A stretch of DNA of 64,000 bases. Source: Sinorhizobium alkalisoli. Its GTDB lineage: Bacteria; Pseudomonadota; Alphaproteobacteria; Rhizobiales; Rhizobiaceae. This document shows, in pieces, positions 27,707-36,552 of the stretch. The notes under the pieces were generated by a model. That model was not told where the DNA came from and searched no databases. It saw nothing but the letters and a program-made list of their open reading frames with translations. The translations under genes and the position numbers were made by a program. Each line of letters starts with the position of its first letter. Within the stretch, counting starts at the first letter, position 1. The DNA lies in the NCBI RefSeq assembly GCF_008932245.1, contig NZ_CP034909.1, forward strand, positions 2,555,001 through 2,619,000, read 5' to 3'.

Positions 27707-29347
27707 TTATCGGTTTCTGACCGCCTCCGGCACCGCTCTTTCGCGCAAGAGCCGTCGGATCACCTTGCCGGAGGTCGTCAGCGGCAGGCTATCGACGAAC
27801 TCGATCTCGCGCGGATATTCATGCATCGAGAGCCGGTTCTTCACCCAGTCGCGGATATCGGCCGCGGTCCCTTCGTCGGCGGCAACGCCGGGCTTCAGCA
27901 CCACGTAGGCTTTGACGATCTCGGTGCGGACCGGGTCCGGGCTGCCGACCGCCGCCGCCATCTGGATGTGGGGGTGTCCCACCAGGCAATCCTCGATCTC
28001 CCCCGGGCCGATGCGGTAGCCCGACGAGGTGATGACGTCGTCATCGCGGCCGAAAAATGTGAAATAACCTTCATCGTCCATGACTCCCTGATCGCCGGTC
28101 GTCATCCAGTCGCCGATGAATTTCGCCTCCGTCGCCTTGCCGTTCTTCCAGTAGCCGAGGAACATCACCGGATCGGGACGCTTGATCGCCACCTGGCCAA
28201 CCGTTCCCGGCGGCAGGACGCTTCCTTTCCGGTCTATGATCGCGACCTCGTGCCCCGGCACTGCCTTGCCCATCGAGCCGGGCTTCAGAACGTTGAGATC
28301 GGCCGCCGAGGAGATGACGATGTTGCACTCCGTCTGCCCGTAGAATTCGCTGACCTCGATGCCGAGCGCCGCCTTCGCCCATTCATAGGTCTCGCGCCCG
28401 AGCGCTTCGCCCGCCGAGCCGATGGTTCGGAGACTGAGGCGATAGCGCTCGCGCGGTCGCTCGACCGATCTGAGAAGCCTCAATGCGGTCGGCGGAATGA
28501 AGGCGTTGCGCACATCCATATCCTGCATGATCCGGAAAGCCATGTGCGGGTCGAATTTCTGCGCCGGCGAAGAGACAACCGGCACGCCGAAGAACAGCGA
28601 CGGCAGAAGCGCATTCAGGAGCCCGCCGGCCCAGGCCCAATCGGCCGGCGTCCACATGCGGTCGCCCGGTTTCGGCAGGAAGTGGTGGTGAAACTGAAAC
28701 CCCGGCAAATGGCCGAGCAACACGCGATGACCGTGCAGCGCCCCCTTCGGCGGCCCCGTCGTCCCGGACGTGTAGATCATCAGTGCCGGGTCGTCCGGCG
28801 TCGTGTCCGCCGCAGCAAAACGGCCTTCGCCCGCGATAAGATGGTCGAAACGGGCAGTGCCCGGCATTTCCTCCGCTTCCGCAAGCACGACCAGCCGCAG
28901 CTCCGGCAACTCGTCCCTGATCGCCGCCACGCGTTCATAGCCGAAGTGGTTCGTGACGATCGCCGCCGCCGCCGCGTCGCGCAGGCGATAGGCAAGAGCC
29001 TCGACGCCGAAGAGCAACGCCAGCGGCAGGGCGATCGCGCCGAGCTTGTAGATTGCCGCATGGGCGATCGCCGCCTCGAAGCCCTGCGGCAGCAGGATCG
29101 CGACGCGATCGCCCGGCCTGATGCCGCGCGCCGCGAGACCTGCGGCAAAGGCCGAGGAACGGCCCGCAAGGTCGGCATAGGTCAGTGATTGATGCGCATC
29201 ACCCGGACTGAAATGCTCAAGGCAGACGCGCCCCGGATCCCGCGCCGCCCAGGCATCGCTGACGGCAACGCCGATATTGAACCTCTGCGGAATCCGCCAG
29301 CGGAACTCGCTATAGAGATCCTCGTAGTTTTCGATCCTCGGTAACAT
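27707..29347 (-). CDS. AMP-dependent acyl-CoA synthetase
   Basis: A 546-aa ANL-superfamily ligase that activates a carboxylic acid via acyl-AMP to its CoA thioester. AMP-binding motif MIYTSGTTGPPKG (about 205); WMTTGDQGVMDDEGYFTFFG and GRDDDVITSSGYRIGPGEIE mark the hinge; the catalytic Lys is in LTTSGKVIRR near the C-terminus. Similarity to acetyl-CoA and medium-chain synthetases is seen, but the substrate cannot be set from sequence. It is a single gene, 190 bp from a tRNA. Confidence 0.9.
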   Translation of the reverse strand: MLPRIENYEDLYSEFRWRIPQRFNIGVAVSDAWAARDPGRVCLEHFSPGDAHQSLTYADLAGRSSAFAAGLAARGIRPGDRVAILLPQGFEAAIAHAAIYKLGAIALPLALLFGVEALAYRLRDAAAAAIVTNHFGYERVAAIRDELPELRLVVLAEAEEMPGTARFDHLIAGEGRFAAADTTPDDPALMIYTSGTTGPPKGALHGHRVLLGHLPGFQFHHHFLPKPGDRMWTPADWAWAGGLLNALLPSLFFGVPVVSSPAQKFDPHMAFRIMQDMDVRNAFIPPTALRLLRSVERPRERYRLSLRTIGSAGEALGRETYEWAKAALGIEVSEFYGQTECNIVISSAADLNVLKPGSMGKAVPGHEVAIIDRKGSVLPPGTVGQVAIKRPDPVMFLGYWKNGKATEAKFIGDWMTTGDQGVMDDEGYFTFFGRDDDVITSSGYRIGPGEIEDCLVGHPHIQMAAAVGSPDPVRTEIVKAYVVLKPGVAADEGTAADIRDWVKNRLSMHEYPREIEFVDSLPLTTSGKVIRRLLRERAVPEAVRNR

Positions 29348-29533
29348 GGGCCCTGCCGCGCTGACAGCTTGTGCGATGCAGCAGCTAGCACGTCCATCCC
29401 ATGAAATTCAACGGCCCGGCCGCTTCGTCATACAATTCAGCTCGGCAAGTTCTTCGAGGAAGCCGGGAGCAAGCAGAGGCTGCTTCCAGGAACAGGCGGC
29501 TTATTGTTTGCTTTGGTGGTCTGTTCGGTTTGG

Positions 29534-29618
29534 TGGTGCCCCATGCCGGGGTCGAACCAGCACTCCTTTCGGAACTCGATTTTGAGTCGAGCGCGTCTAC
29601 CAATTCCGCCAATGGGGC
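29534..29618 (-). tRNA. tRNA-Leu, anticodon CAA
   Basis: Read on the minus strand: acceptor GCCCCAT, then TG, a D-arm with GCGGAATTGGTAGACGC, anticodon stem CTCGA/TCGAG with loop CTCAAAA (anticodon CAA), a long variable arm typical of leucine tRNA, T-arm GGTTCGACCCC, acceptor ATGGGGC, discriminator A and encoded CCA. A second CCA follows immediately. It reads UUG codons. Confidence 0.95.
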
Positions 29619-29646
29619 ATAAGGCTGGGCGATATCAGCGGTTTGC

Positions 29647-29676
29647 GATTTACACGAAGCTTTTCGCGCCGGTCAA
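29647..29676 (-). promoter_or_regulatory. Probable promoter of tRNA-Leu
   Basis: Minus strand TTGACC (29671-29676), 18-base spacer, TAAATC (29647-29652), ending about 28 bp before the mature tRNA 5' end. The -35 is good and the -10 weak. Confidence 0.45.
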
Positions 29677-29823
29677 CCGGGAACTTTGAATTTCGCCCAA
29701 GAGATCACAAAACCGTGCGATCGGTCGCATGTCGAAGCGATTTACAGCCACGACGTTCCTACATAAGAAGGTGGCATCGAATGAAGGGCCGCCCATATTC
29801 CGCCCGGCCCCCGCGAGGTATGC

Positions 29824-30333
29824 ATGATCGAAGCGTCCGTAGCCCAGCGCCAGCAGTTCACCTTAGCAGTGCTCGTCACGCTCGGCATGACGGCGACCGT
29901 CGGCGGCGCCCTCGGCTTCGAGCATATCGGCGGCTACATTCCTTGTGCGCTCTGCCTTCTGCAGCGCGATCCCTATTACTACGGCATCCCGCTCGGCATC
30001 CTCGCTATCCTTACAAGCGTATTGAAGCTGCCGGCCTGGACGACGCGCACCGTGCTCGTGCTCGTCGGCATACTGATGCTCGTCGGCGCCGGGATCGGCG
30101 TCTTTCACGCCGGAGCGGAATGGCATTTCTGGGACGGCCCCTCGACCTGCGCCACCACCGCGCAAGGCATTTCCTCCGATGTCGGCGATCTGCTCGGCGA
30201 TCTCGACGCCAAGCATGCCCCCTCCTGCACGGAAGCGGCGCTGCGTGTCTTCGGACTGTCCTTCGCCGGATGGAATGTGATCGCGAGCCTCATCCTCGCC
30301 GCAATTGCGCTTCGCGGCGCCGCCAGGGCCTGA
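29824..30333 (+). CDS. dsbB: Disulfide bond formation protein B
   Basis: Inner-membrane oxidase that re-oxidises DsbA and passes electrons to quinone. It is 169 aa with four membrane segments. The first periplasmic loop has Cys41 and Cys44 in PCALCLLQRDPYYYG, and the second loop has Cys109 and Cys135 (STCATT ... APSCTEA), so both redox pairs are present. A divergent or unusually spaced second pair is common in alphaproteobacterial DsbB. A single gene. Confidence 0.92.
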   Translation: MIEASVAQRQQFTLAVLVTLGMTATVGGALGFEHIGGYIPCALCLLQRDPYYYGIPLGILAILTSVLKLPAWTTRTVLVLVGILMLVGAGIGVFHAGAEWHFWDGPSTCATTAQGISSDVGDLLGDLDAKHAPSCTEAALRVFGLSFAGWNVIASLILAAIALRGAARA

Positions 30334-30349
30334 CCGCTGCCAGATAGCC

Positions 30350-30907
30350 TTACGGCTGCAGTTCGACATCCCAGTAGAGATAGTCCATCCAGCTGTCATG
30401 CAGATGGTTCGGCGGGAAGAGCCGGCCATTGTTGTGCAGATCCTGCACCGTCGGCTGATAGGGCCTCTGGTGCGGGAACATGCTGGCTTGCTTCGGCAGC
30501 TTGCTGCCCTTGCGCAGATTGCAGGGCGAACACGCCGCCACGACATTCTCCCAGGTCGTCTGGCCGCCATGCGCCCGCGGAATCACATGGTCGAAGGTCA
30601 GATCGTCCGGCGATCCGCAATACTGGCACTCGAACTTGTCGCGCAGGAAGACATTGAACCGGGTGAAGGCCGGGAAGCGCGAAGGCTGGACATAGCTCTT
30701 CAGACAGACGACGCTCGGCAGCCGCATGGAAAAGCTTGGCGACGAGACGGAATGTTCGTATTCGGCGAGAATAATGACACGGTCGAGAAAGACCGCCTTG
30801 ATCGCGTCCTGCCAGGACCAGAGCGACAAGGGATAATAACTCAAGGGCCTGTAATCGGCGTTCAAGACAAGCGCCGGAAGAGCCTGAGGTGAGACTGCAA
30901 TCGTCAA
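30350..30907 (-). CDS. HNH endonuclease domain protein
   Basis: A 185-aa protein: an N-terminal block ALPALVLNADYRPLSYYPLS, then an HNH nuclease domain with paired CxxC metal sites (CQYCG and CSPCN) and LTFDHVIPRAHGGQTTWENV carrying the HNH histidines. It starts at TTG 30905-30907 with AGGAG 7 nt upstream; an in-frame ATG farther upstream has no such site. This is a common rhizobial chromosomal gene with no known role, not linked to an intron or phage here. Confidence 0.87.
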   Translation of the reverse strand: MTIAVSPQALPALVLNADYRPLSYYPLSLWSWQDAIKAVFLDRVIILAEYEHSVSSPSFSMRLPSVVCLKSYVQPSRFPAFTRFNVFLRDKFECQYCGSPDDLTFDHVIPRAHGGQTTWENVVAACSPCNLRKGSKLPKQASMFPHQRPYQPTVQDLHNNGRLFPPNHLHDSWMDYLYWDVELQP

Positions 30908-31013
30908 GCGTATTCTCCTGATCGATTCGGCATCTGCATCTTCTATATTAGGCGCGTTGCGACAGGATTGTGAAGCCACAAAGAAAAAGTCGACTGGCGA
31001 TTCGCTTTTTCCT

Positions 31014-31661
31014 TCAAGGCGTCACGGGCACCCCATCTCGCCGCATCTGCTGGGCATAATAAGCCCAAAAGAGCCGCGCCGCGACGCTGCGCCAAGGCGA
31101 CCAGACGACTGCCAGAGAGTCGACTTCGCTAGCCGTCGGGCGGAGGCTGAAGTCAAGCGCATGGCCGATCGCATTCTGCAGCGCCACATCGCCGGCGGGA
31201 AAGACATCCGGATGGCCCGCGCAGAAGAGCAGATAGACCTCCGCCGTCCAGCGCCCGATGCCCTTGATCGCCGTCAATTCGTGAATCGCCGCCGCCGCGT
31301 CGATGTCGCAGACGGCCTGGAGGTCGATCTCACCGGCGACGGTCGCGGCCGCCACGCGCCGCAACGCGTCGGCCTTGGCGCGCGAGAGGCCGACGAGCCG
31401 GCAGTCCTCGTCGCTCAAGGAGAGCACGCCAGCGGCGCTGATCTCGCCGAGCGCCGCTTCCATCCGGTTCCAGATCGCCTTGGCGCTCGCCTTCGAGACC
31501 ATTTGCGAGACGATGATGTTGGCAAGGCCGCGATAGCCGGGTTCCGTGCGCCTCAGCGGCACGGGGCCTGCCTTCGAGAGCACGTGCTCAAGTCGCGCAT
31601 CAAGCATAATCAGCCCGGCAAGGCCCGCTTCGATGTCCTCATGTGTCCGGATGATCCGCAT
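31014..31661 (-). CDS. DNA-3-methyladenine glycosylase II (AlkA-like)
   Basis: A 215-aa HhH-GPD glycosylase that excises alkylated purines. The helix-hairpin-helix is at about 131-145 (AIKGIGRWTAEVYLL) and the catalytic Asp158 is in FPAGDVAL. It is shorter than E. coli AlkA because the N-terminal TBP-like domain is absent, as in many bacterial homologues. The start MRIIRTHED follows GGGAGGG, 4 nt upstream, in preference to a 20-codon longer frame. Confidence 0.88.
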   Translation of the reverse strand: MRIIRTHEDIEAGLAGLIMLDARLEHVLSKAGPVPLRRTEPGYRGLANIIVSQMVSKASAKAIWNRMEAALGEISAAGVLSLSDEDCRLVGLSRAKADALRRVAAATVAGEIDLQAVCDIDAAAAIHELTAIKGIGRWTAEVYLLFCAGHPDVFPAGDVALQNAIGHALDFSLRPTASEVDSLAVVWSPWRSVAARLFWAYYAQQMRRDGVPVTP

Positions 31662-31679
31662 ACACCCTCCCATGGTTTG

Positions 31680-31790
31680 TTCTAGAATATTCATTGTTTT
31701 AAGGACAGACCAAAGCAGCAACTCAAAGTGCTGCGCGTCCTTGTGCGTCTGAACGGGCCTGAATATGTCCGAAGGCGCTGTAAAAAGCGG
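31680..31790. repeat. Degenerate mosaic repeat before gluQRS
   Basis: Contains CAAAGTGCTGCGCGTCC..GTGCGTCTG...GGCGCTGTAA, the worn remains of the 44-bp unit. It lies in the divergent gap between the glycosylase gene and gluQRS. Confidence 0.4.
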
Positions 31791-31825
31791 ATGACCGTCC
31801 TACTGCTTTATGCAACAGGAACACG

Positions 31826-32758
31826 ATGCCGATAATACGACCGGAACAACCCGTTTTCCGCTTTGCGCCGAGCCCGAACGGCCTGCTGCACCTTGGCCAC
31901 GCGCTGTCGGCGATCATCAACCACGACCTGGCGACCGCAATCGGGGGCCGGTTCCTGCTGCGGATCGAGGACATCGACCAGACCCGCTGCCGCCCGGACT
32001 TCGAGACGGCGATCTTCGAGGATTTAGCCTGGCTGGGGCTCTCCTGGGACGAACCAGTGCGTCGCCAGTCCGACCATCTCGACCTCTATGCCGCAACGCT
32101 CGAGCGGCTGGAGGGGATGGGCCTCGTCTATCCATCTGTCCTGTCGCGCGGCGAGATAAAGGCGGCCGTGGCAGCGGCGGAGGCGAGCGGCGAAGCCTGG
32201 CCGCGCGATCCGGATGGGACGCCGCTTTACCCCGGACACGAGCGAGACATGTCGCCCGGTGAGCAGGCGGATCTCGTGGCAAGCGGCCGTCCCTTTGCCT
32301 GGCGCCTCGACGTCGCCAAGGCCGTGAAGCGCATCGGCGAGCCGCTGACATGGCAGGAAACGGGAGCGGGGCAATCGGGAGAAACGGGGCGGATTGCCGC
32401 CGATCCCTCTGCCTGGGGCGATGTCATCCTCTCGCGCTCCGATGCGGCCACGAGCTATCACCTGGCGGTCGTGGCCGACGACGCCCTGCAGGGCGTAACC
32501 CATGTCGTGCGCGGCCGCGACCTCTACCACGCGACCTCCATCCACCGTCTGTTGCAGCGGCTCCTGGGCCTGCCCGAGCCCGTCTATCACCATCACCGTC
32601 TCATCCTCGGCCCGGACGGGCGGAAACTGTCGAAGAGCAATGGAGACAGCGGCATCGCCGCCCTTCGCACGTCGGGCCACTCGCCGGAGGATATTCGCAG
32701 GATGCTTGCAGCCGATACGGGCGAACGCATGCGCGGCTTTCACTCGCCACGCGCTTGA
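31826..32758 (+). CDS. gluQ: Glutamyl-queuosine tRNA(Asp) synthetase
   Basis: It attaches glutamate to queuosine in the anticodon of tRNA-Asp. The 310-aa protein resembles the catalytic half of GluRS: HIGH-type motif HLGH (22-25) after FRFAPSPNG, VRGRDL, and LSKSNGD as the KMSKS-equivalent, without the anticodon-binding C-domain. The zinc-type region is altered relative to E. coli. It overlaps the convergent YihY gene by 19 bp at the 3' ends. Confidence 0.93.
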   Translation: MPIIRPEQPVFRFAPSPNGLLHLGHALSAIINHDLATAIGGRFLLRIEDIDQTRCRPDFETAIFEDLAWLGLSWDEPVRRQSDHLDLYAATLERLEGMGLVYPSVLSRGEIKAAVAAAEASGEAWPRDPDGTPLYPGHERDMSPGEQADLVASGRPFAWRLDVAKAVKRIGEPLTWQETGAGQSGETGRIAADPSAWGDVILSRSDAATSYHLAVVADDALQGVTHVVRGRDLYHATSIHRLLQRLLGLPEPVYHHHRLILGPDGRKLSKSNGDSGIAALRTSGHSPEDIRRMLAADTGERMRGFHSPRA

Positions 32759-33612
32759 AATCTGCGCCTGACCATGCGCTTGACCCGAAATTTTATGATT
32801 GCGGCATTGATCTCGGCGCCGATGATGAAAATCGCGCCGATCATGTAGAGGAACACCAATACGATCACCACCGAGGCAAGGCCGGCATAGGTCGCGACAT
32901 AGGTGGAGAAGGCGGCGAGATAGGACGCAAAGGCATAGGCGCCGATCGACCAGAACAACAGCGTCAGGATGATGCCGGGCAGCACGTCCATCACGTTGCG
33001 ATGGCCATCGGGCAGCCAGAGATGTGAGACGAGGAGCCCCGCCGTCAGCATCACCAGTACCAATGCCAGCCCCCAATTGTCGACGGTCGCAAGCACCGTG
33101 CTGAGCCAGGGCAGCCATTCGTCGGCGTTGCGAACGGCAAGGGGTACGGCAACGAGCAGGATACTGAGGGCGGCGAGGATGAGCACGGCGGCAAGCACGA
33201 AGCCGAGGCTCGCAAGCCGCGTCACAAACCAGGGGCGGCTTTCGGCAACCCTGTAGGCTCGGTTGAGCGCAATTCTGAGCGCCTCTACGCCGTTCGAGGC
33301 GAAATAGGCTGCCGCCAGCACAGATATGGTGAGGATGCCGCTACGCGGAATGGTCAGCACCCGGACGATCTCGTCGGCGACGGGCTTTGCGATCGATTCC
33401 GGCCAGGCATCGAAGATCAGGTGGACGGCCGTGTCGGCGAACTGGTCGGCGCCGAGGTAGCTGCCGAGCGCCGTGCCGAAGATCAGGAAGGGGAAAATGG
33501 CCATCAGCGACGATAAGGCGACGTGACTCGCCATGGCCCAGCCATCGTCCTCGCTGAAATGCCAGTACGCGTCGAACAGGACTTTCCAGATGATGCGAAC
33601 GACTGCCGGCAT
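32740..33612 (-). CDS. YihY/BrkB family inner-membrane protein
   Basis: A 290-aa protein with about six membrane segments. Family signs: HVALSSLMAIFPFLIFGTAL near the start and LPGIILTLLFWSIGAYAFASYL later. It was once called ribonuclease BN, but that activity belongs to another protein; YihY function is unknown. The start MPAVVRIIWK is chosen over a frame 95 codons longer that is shadow sequence. It overlaps gluQRS by 19 bp on the opposite strand. Confidence 0.88.
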   Translation of the reverse strand: MPAVVRIIWKVLFDAYWHFSEDDGWAMASHVALSSLMAIFPFLIFGTALGSYLGADQFADTAVHLIFDAWPESIAKPVADEIVRVLTIPRSGILTISVLAAAYFASNGVEALRIALNRAYRVAESRPWFVTRLASLGFVLAAVLILAALSILLVAVPLAVRNADEWLPWLSTVLATVDNWGLALVLVMLTAGLLVSHLWLPDGHRNVMDVLPGIILTLLFWSIGAYAFASYLAAFSTYVATYAGLASVVIVLVFLYMIGAIFIIGAEINAAIIKFRVKRMVRRRFQARGE

Positions 33613-33774
33613 CCCGTCTCCAAATCCATCGGTCGCCGTCCGGCTGCCTGCTTCGGTCGGCCAGAAGCGCCCTCCTGCGATGCGCAGCCCCCGAGGCTTG
33701 AGTATACGCAATCCGATTGTATCCCAAGGATGAATATGGGAAACGACCTTCGGATTTCTACAGGAATCGCTTTC

Positions 33775-34608
33775 ATGCCCGATCGCCCAACAATCATCGT
33801 CACCGGCTGTTCCTCCGGTATTGGCGCCTATTGCGCCCGCGCTCTGAAGGCGGAGGGCTGGCGCGTCTTCGCGACGGTCCGCCGCGCCGAGGATCAACAG
33901 AAACTCGAAGGGGAAGGCATCGAGACGTTCATCATGGACTATACCCAGCCGGATACGATCGCCGCGCTGGTGGAGGCCGTGATGGCGGAGACGGGCGGGC
34001 GGATCGACGCCCTTTTCAACAACGGCGCCTATGGTCAGGCCGGCGCCGTCGAGGACCTGCCGAGTGATGCCTTACGGCTGCAGTTCGAAACCAATGTCAT
34101 CGGCTGGCACGAGCTGACGCGCCGCGTCATCCCGGCGATGCGGGCGCGGGGCTGCGGCCGCATCGTGCAGTGCTCCTCTATTCTCGGCATCGTGCCCTAT
34201 CGCTGGCGCGGCGCCTACAACGCATCGAAATTCGCGCTCGAGGCCCTGTCCCTTACACTCCGGATGGAACTTGCCGGCAGCGGCGTCGAGGTCAGTCTCA
34301 TCGAACCCGGGCCCATCGCTTCGAAGTTCACCGCCAATGCCGTCGCCTATGTCGAGCGCTTCATCGACCTGAAGAATTCAGTCCACCGGGCGGAATACGA
34401 GCGCCAGTTGCGGCGTCTTCGCGGCGAAAGCAAGCCAGTGCGCGGCAAGCTCGGACCGGACGCCGTCTACCATGTCCTGAAACACGCTTTGACGGCACGC
34501 CGTCCAAGGCCGCATTATATAGTGACGACCCCCGCCAAGCAGGGCGCGCTCCTGAAGAAGGTCCTGCCGGCGGCATTGTTCTATCGCATCATCGGCCGGC
34601 TCGGCTGA
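33775..34608 (+). CDS. Short-chain dehydrogenase/reductase
   Basis: A 277-aa NAD(P)-dependent oxidoreductase. The cofactor loop TGCSSGIG (10-17), the NNGAYG variant of the NAG motif, and Tyr148/Lys152 in the YNASK motif are all present. The long C-terminal part and the lack of context leave the substrate unknown. It is followed by the small twin-TM gene 21 bp away, in the same direction. Confidence 0.9.
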   Translation: MPDRPTIIVTGCSSGIGAYCARALKAEGWRVFATVRRAEDQQKLEGEGIETFIMDYTQPDTIAALVEAVMAETGGRIDALFNNGAYGQAGAVEDLPSDALRLQFETNVIGWHELTRRVIPAMRARGCGRIVQCSSILGIVPYRWRGAYNASKFALEALSLTLRMELAGSGVEVSLIEPGPIASKFTANAVAYVERFIDLKNSVHRAEYERQLRRLRGESKPVRGKLGPDAVYHVLKHALTARRPRPHYIVTTPAKQGALLKKVLPAALFYRIIGRLG

Positions 34609-34629
34609 TGGAAGAGAAGGAATGACGCC

Positions 34630-34833
34630 ATGCCCAGTTTTCTTACCGCCGTGACCCTGTTCGTCATGGGCTTGGTTGCGATCGTGCTCATCCGCGGCCT
34701 GTTGAACATGGCCCGGCGCGGCAGCGGCAACACCTCCAACAAGCTGATGCAGATGCGCATCCTGCTGCAGGCCGTCGCGCTGGTGCTGATCATGCTGACG
34801 CTGTGGATCACCGGCGGCGGCCGTCCGGCCTGA
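34630..34833 (+). CDS. HIG1-like twin-transmembrane protein
   Basis: A 67-aa protein with two hydrophobic helices (about 5-27 and 43-61) flanking a polar hinge (NMARRGSGNTSNKLMQMR) that matches the hypoxia-induced/HIG1 domain. In mitochondria such proteins attach to respiratory complexes III/IV; here that is only inference. It is 22 bp before the cobalamin adenosyltransferase gene, likely cotranscribed. Confidence 0.85.
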   Translation: MPSFLTAVTLFVMGLVAIVLIRGLLNMARRGSGNTSNKLMQMRILLQAVALVLIMLTLWITGGGRPA

Positions 34834-34855
34834 ACGACCGGCGACGCGGGGAGGA

Positions 34856-35437
34856 ATGATGGTCAGATTGAACAAGATCTATACGAGAACCGGCGACAAC
34901 GGCACGACCGGTCTCGTCGCCGGTCCGCGCCGCTCGAAGAGCGACCCCAGGGTCGGAGCCTATGGCGCCGTCGATGAAGCGAACACCTTTGTCGGTCTTG
35001 CCCGGCAGCATACCGGAGACCTGAGCGAGCTCGATACGATGCTGATGCGCATCCAGAACGACCTCTTCGATCTCGGTGCGGATCTTGCCACACCGGACAC
35101 CGGCGAGAAGCCCGCCTATGAGCCGTTGCGGATCGTTGCCGCGCAGGTCGCGCGACTCGAGGGCGAGATCGATCGCCTGAATGCGGAACTCGAACCGCTG
35201 CGTTCCTTCGTGCTGCCCGCCGGCAGTGCCGCGTCCGCTGCCCTGCATGCCGCCCGCGCCATTGCCCGGCGCGCCGAACGGCACATGGTGGCGCTTGCAG
35301 AAACCGAAGGCGAAACCGTCAGCCACGAGGCGATCGCCTATATCAACCGGCTCTCCGACTTCCTCTTCGTCGCTGCCCGCTGGGCAAACGACAAGGGCCG
35401 GGCCGACGTGCTTTGGATTCCTGGCAAGAACAGATAA
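34856..35437 (+). CDS. Cob(I)alamin adenosyltransferase, PduO type
   Basis: It transfers adenosyl from ATP to cobalt(I) corrinoid to make adenosylcobalamin. It is 193 aa. The ATP-binding N-terminus KIYTRTGDNGTTGLV and the RVGAYGAVDEANTFVG motif are conserved, with the RLSDFLFVAARWAN signature near the C-terminus. Two ATG codons in a row make the start 34856 or 34859. cobT lies at the right edge of the same window. Confidence 0.94.
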   Translation: MMVRLNKIYTRTGDNGTTGLVAGPRRSKSDPRVGAYGAVDEANTFVGLARQHTGDLSELDTMLMRIQNDLFDLGADLATPDTGEKPAYEPLRIVAAQVARLEGEIDRLNAELEPLRSFVLPAGSAASAALHAARAIARRAERHMVALAETEGETVSHEAIAYINRLSDFLFVAARWANDKGRADVLWIPGKNR

Positions 35438-35470
35438 TACCAAACCTCGAAACACACGCCGGGGGGCCGC

Positions 35471-36262
35471 ATGTTCATACCGCTTCACGACCGGAACGAT
35501 CTGAAGCACATCGACATGCAATATGTGACGGTCACGCTCATCGTCATCAACTTCGCAGTCTGGTTCATTACCGGACCCGTCGCGACCGAGAATTTCGCCA
35601 ATGCCGCACTGCTCGGCTTCGGCTATATCCCGGCAATCGTCTTTGATTATGCGGCTCTCGATCCGTCGCTCGTCTATCTGCCGGGTGAATTCACCTTCGT
35701 CACCTACTCGTTTTTGCATGGCGATCTCTCGCACGTGGCAACGAACATGCTGTTTCTCTGGGTCTTCGGCGACAATGTCGAAGACGCGCTCGGGCACTTC
35801 CGCTTTCTCGTCTTCTATCTACTCTGCGCCGCCGCCGGCGCGCTGGCGCACGGGCTCGTCGACCCCGCCTCGGAAGCGCCCTTGATCGGCGCCTCCGGTG
35901 CTGTTTCCGGCGTCGTCGCCGCCTATTTCCTTCTGCATCCGAAGGTCAGGGTCTGGGTCCTGGTGCTCTTCCGCTTTCCCCTGCCGCTTCCCGCCGCAAT
36001 TCCGCTTGCCTTTTGGATCGGTCAGCAGTTCTTCATGCTCGCGGTGGATCCGAATGGCGGCGTCTCCTGGAGCGCCCATGCAGGTGGCATAGTGACCGGG
36101 CTGGTGCTGGTGGTCCTTTTGCGACGCCCCGGAGTTCCGCTCTTCGACCGGGCGATCGTCACCCCGCGCGCCGTCGAACACCGGTCCGAGCCGATAGAGG
36201 GCACGACCACCCCGCTCCCCGGCCGCAAAAAGCCCCCGACTCCCTGGGGCCGACCCACCTGA
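35471..36262 (+). CDS. Rhomboid family intramembrane serine protease
   Basis: It cleaves membrane-embedded substrates. The 263-aa protein has about six membrane segments, with the catalytic dyad Ser142 (IGASGAVSGVVAAY) and His203 (SAHAGGIVTG). HGDLSHVATNMLFLWVFGDN is the conserved cytosolic/TM2 region. The C-terminus beyond about 225 is a polar tail. It lies 33 bp after the adenosyltransferase gene. Substrates unknown. Confidence 0.93.
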   Translation: MFIPLHDRNDLKHIDMQYVTVTLIVINFAVWFITGPVATENFANAALLGFGYIPAIVFDYAALDPSLVYLPGEFTFVTYSFLHGDLSHVATNMLFLWVFGDNVEDALGHFRFLVFYLLCAAAGALAHGLVDPASEAPLIGASGAVSGVVAAYFLLHPKVRVWVLVLFRFPLPLPAAIPLAFWIGQQFFMLAVDPNGGVSWSAHAGGIVTGLVLVVLLRRPGVPLFDRAIVTPRAVEHRSEPIEGTTTPLPGRKKPPTPWGRPT

Positions 36263-36552
36263 AAGGGAATGGTACATTTTTTACCAGCAGGCGAAATAAC
36301 GCGCTAATTCAAGGGATTGCCGACGCGGCCGGGCGCTGTCGCGGAACAGTTTCGGCCGTGCGCCTTTCCGGTTGCCAGGGCATTATATTACGTGTACGTA
36401 AACGTCAGTCAGAATTACCGGTTTTTATCGATTTAGCGTCGCGGTGAGCAATTGTAATTGGAGAAAAAACGCGTATCGATGTCGCCAACCGACAATCAGA
36501 CCGCTCTGTTAAGGCGCATTTTCCTGCGAAAGTTCCTGGAGGGAAAGTATCC
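36263..36552. other. Intergenic region upstream of etfB
   Basis: 290 bp, AT-richer than the surroundings in 36380-36460. It holds the TTACGT palindrome (separate entry). GGAGGGAAAG (36538-36547) is the etfB ribosome binding site. No gene is seen. Confidence 0.6.
36388..36401 (+). promoter_or_regulatory. Palindromic operator TTACGT-gt-ACGTAA before etfB
   Basis: A perfect inverted repeat with 6-bp arms and 2-bp centre, 152 bp before the etfB start, next to ATTATAT (a likely -10 region). It resembles the operators described for MerR-family LiuR-type regulators of branched-chain and fatty-acid degradation, which often control etf genes. The protein that binds it is inference. Confidence 0.5.

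Noticed and set aside
27821..29188. 455-codon plus-strand open frame opposite the acyl-CoA synthetase
   Set aside because: Antisense to a gene with all ANL motifs; very Arg/His-rich, no ribosome site.
34834..34855. Cobalamin riboswitch before the adenosyltransferase gene
   Set aside because: The gap is only 22 bp and the gene follows the twin-TM gene closely, leaving no room for an aptamer.
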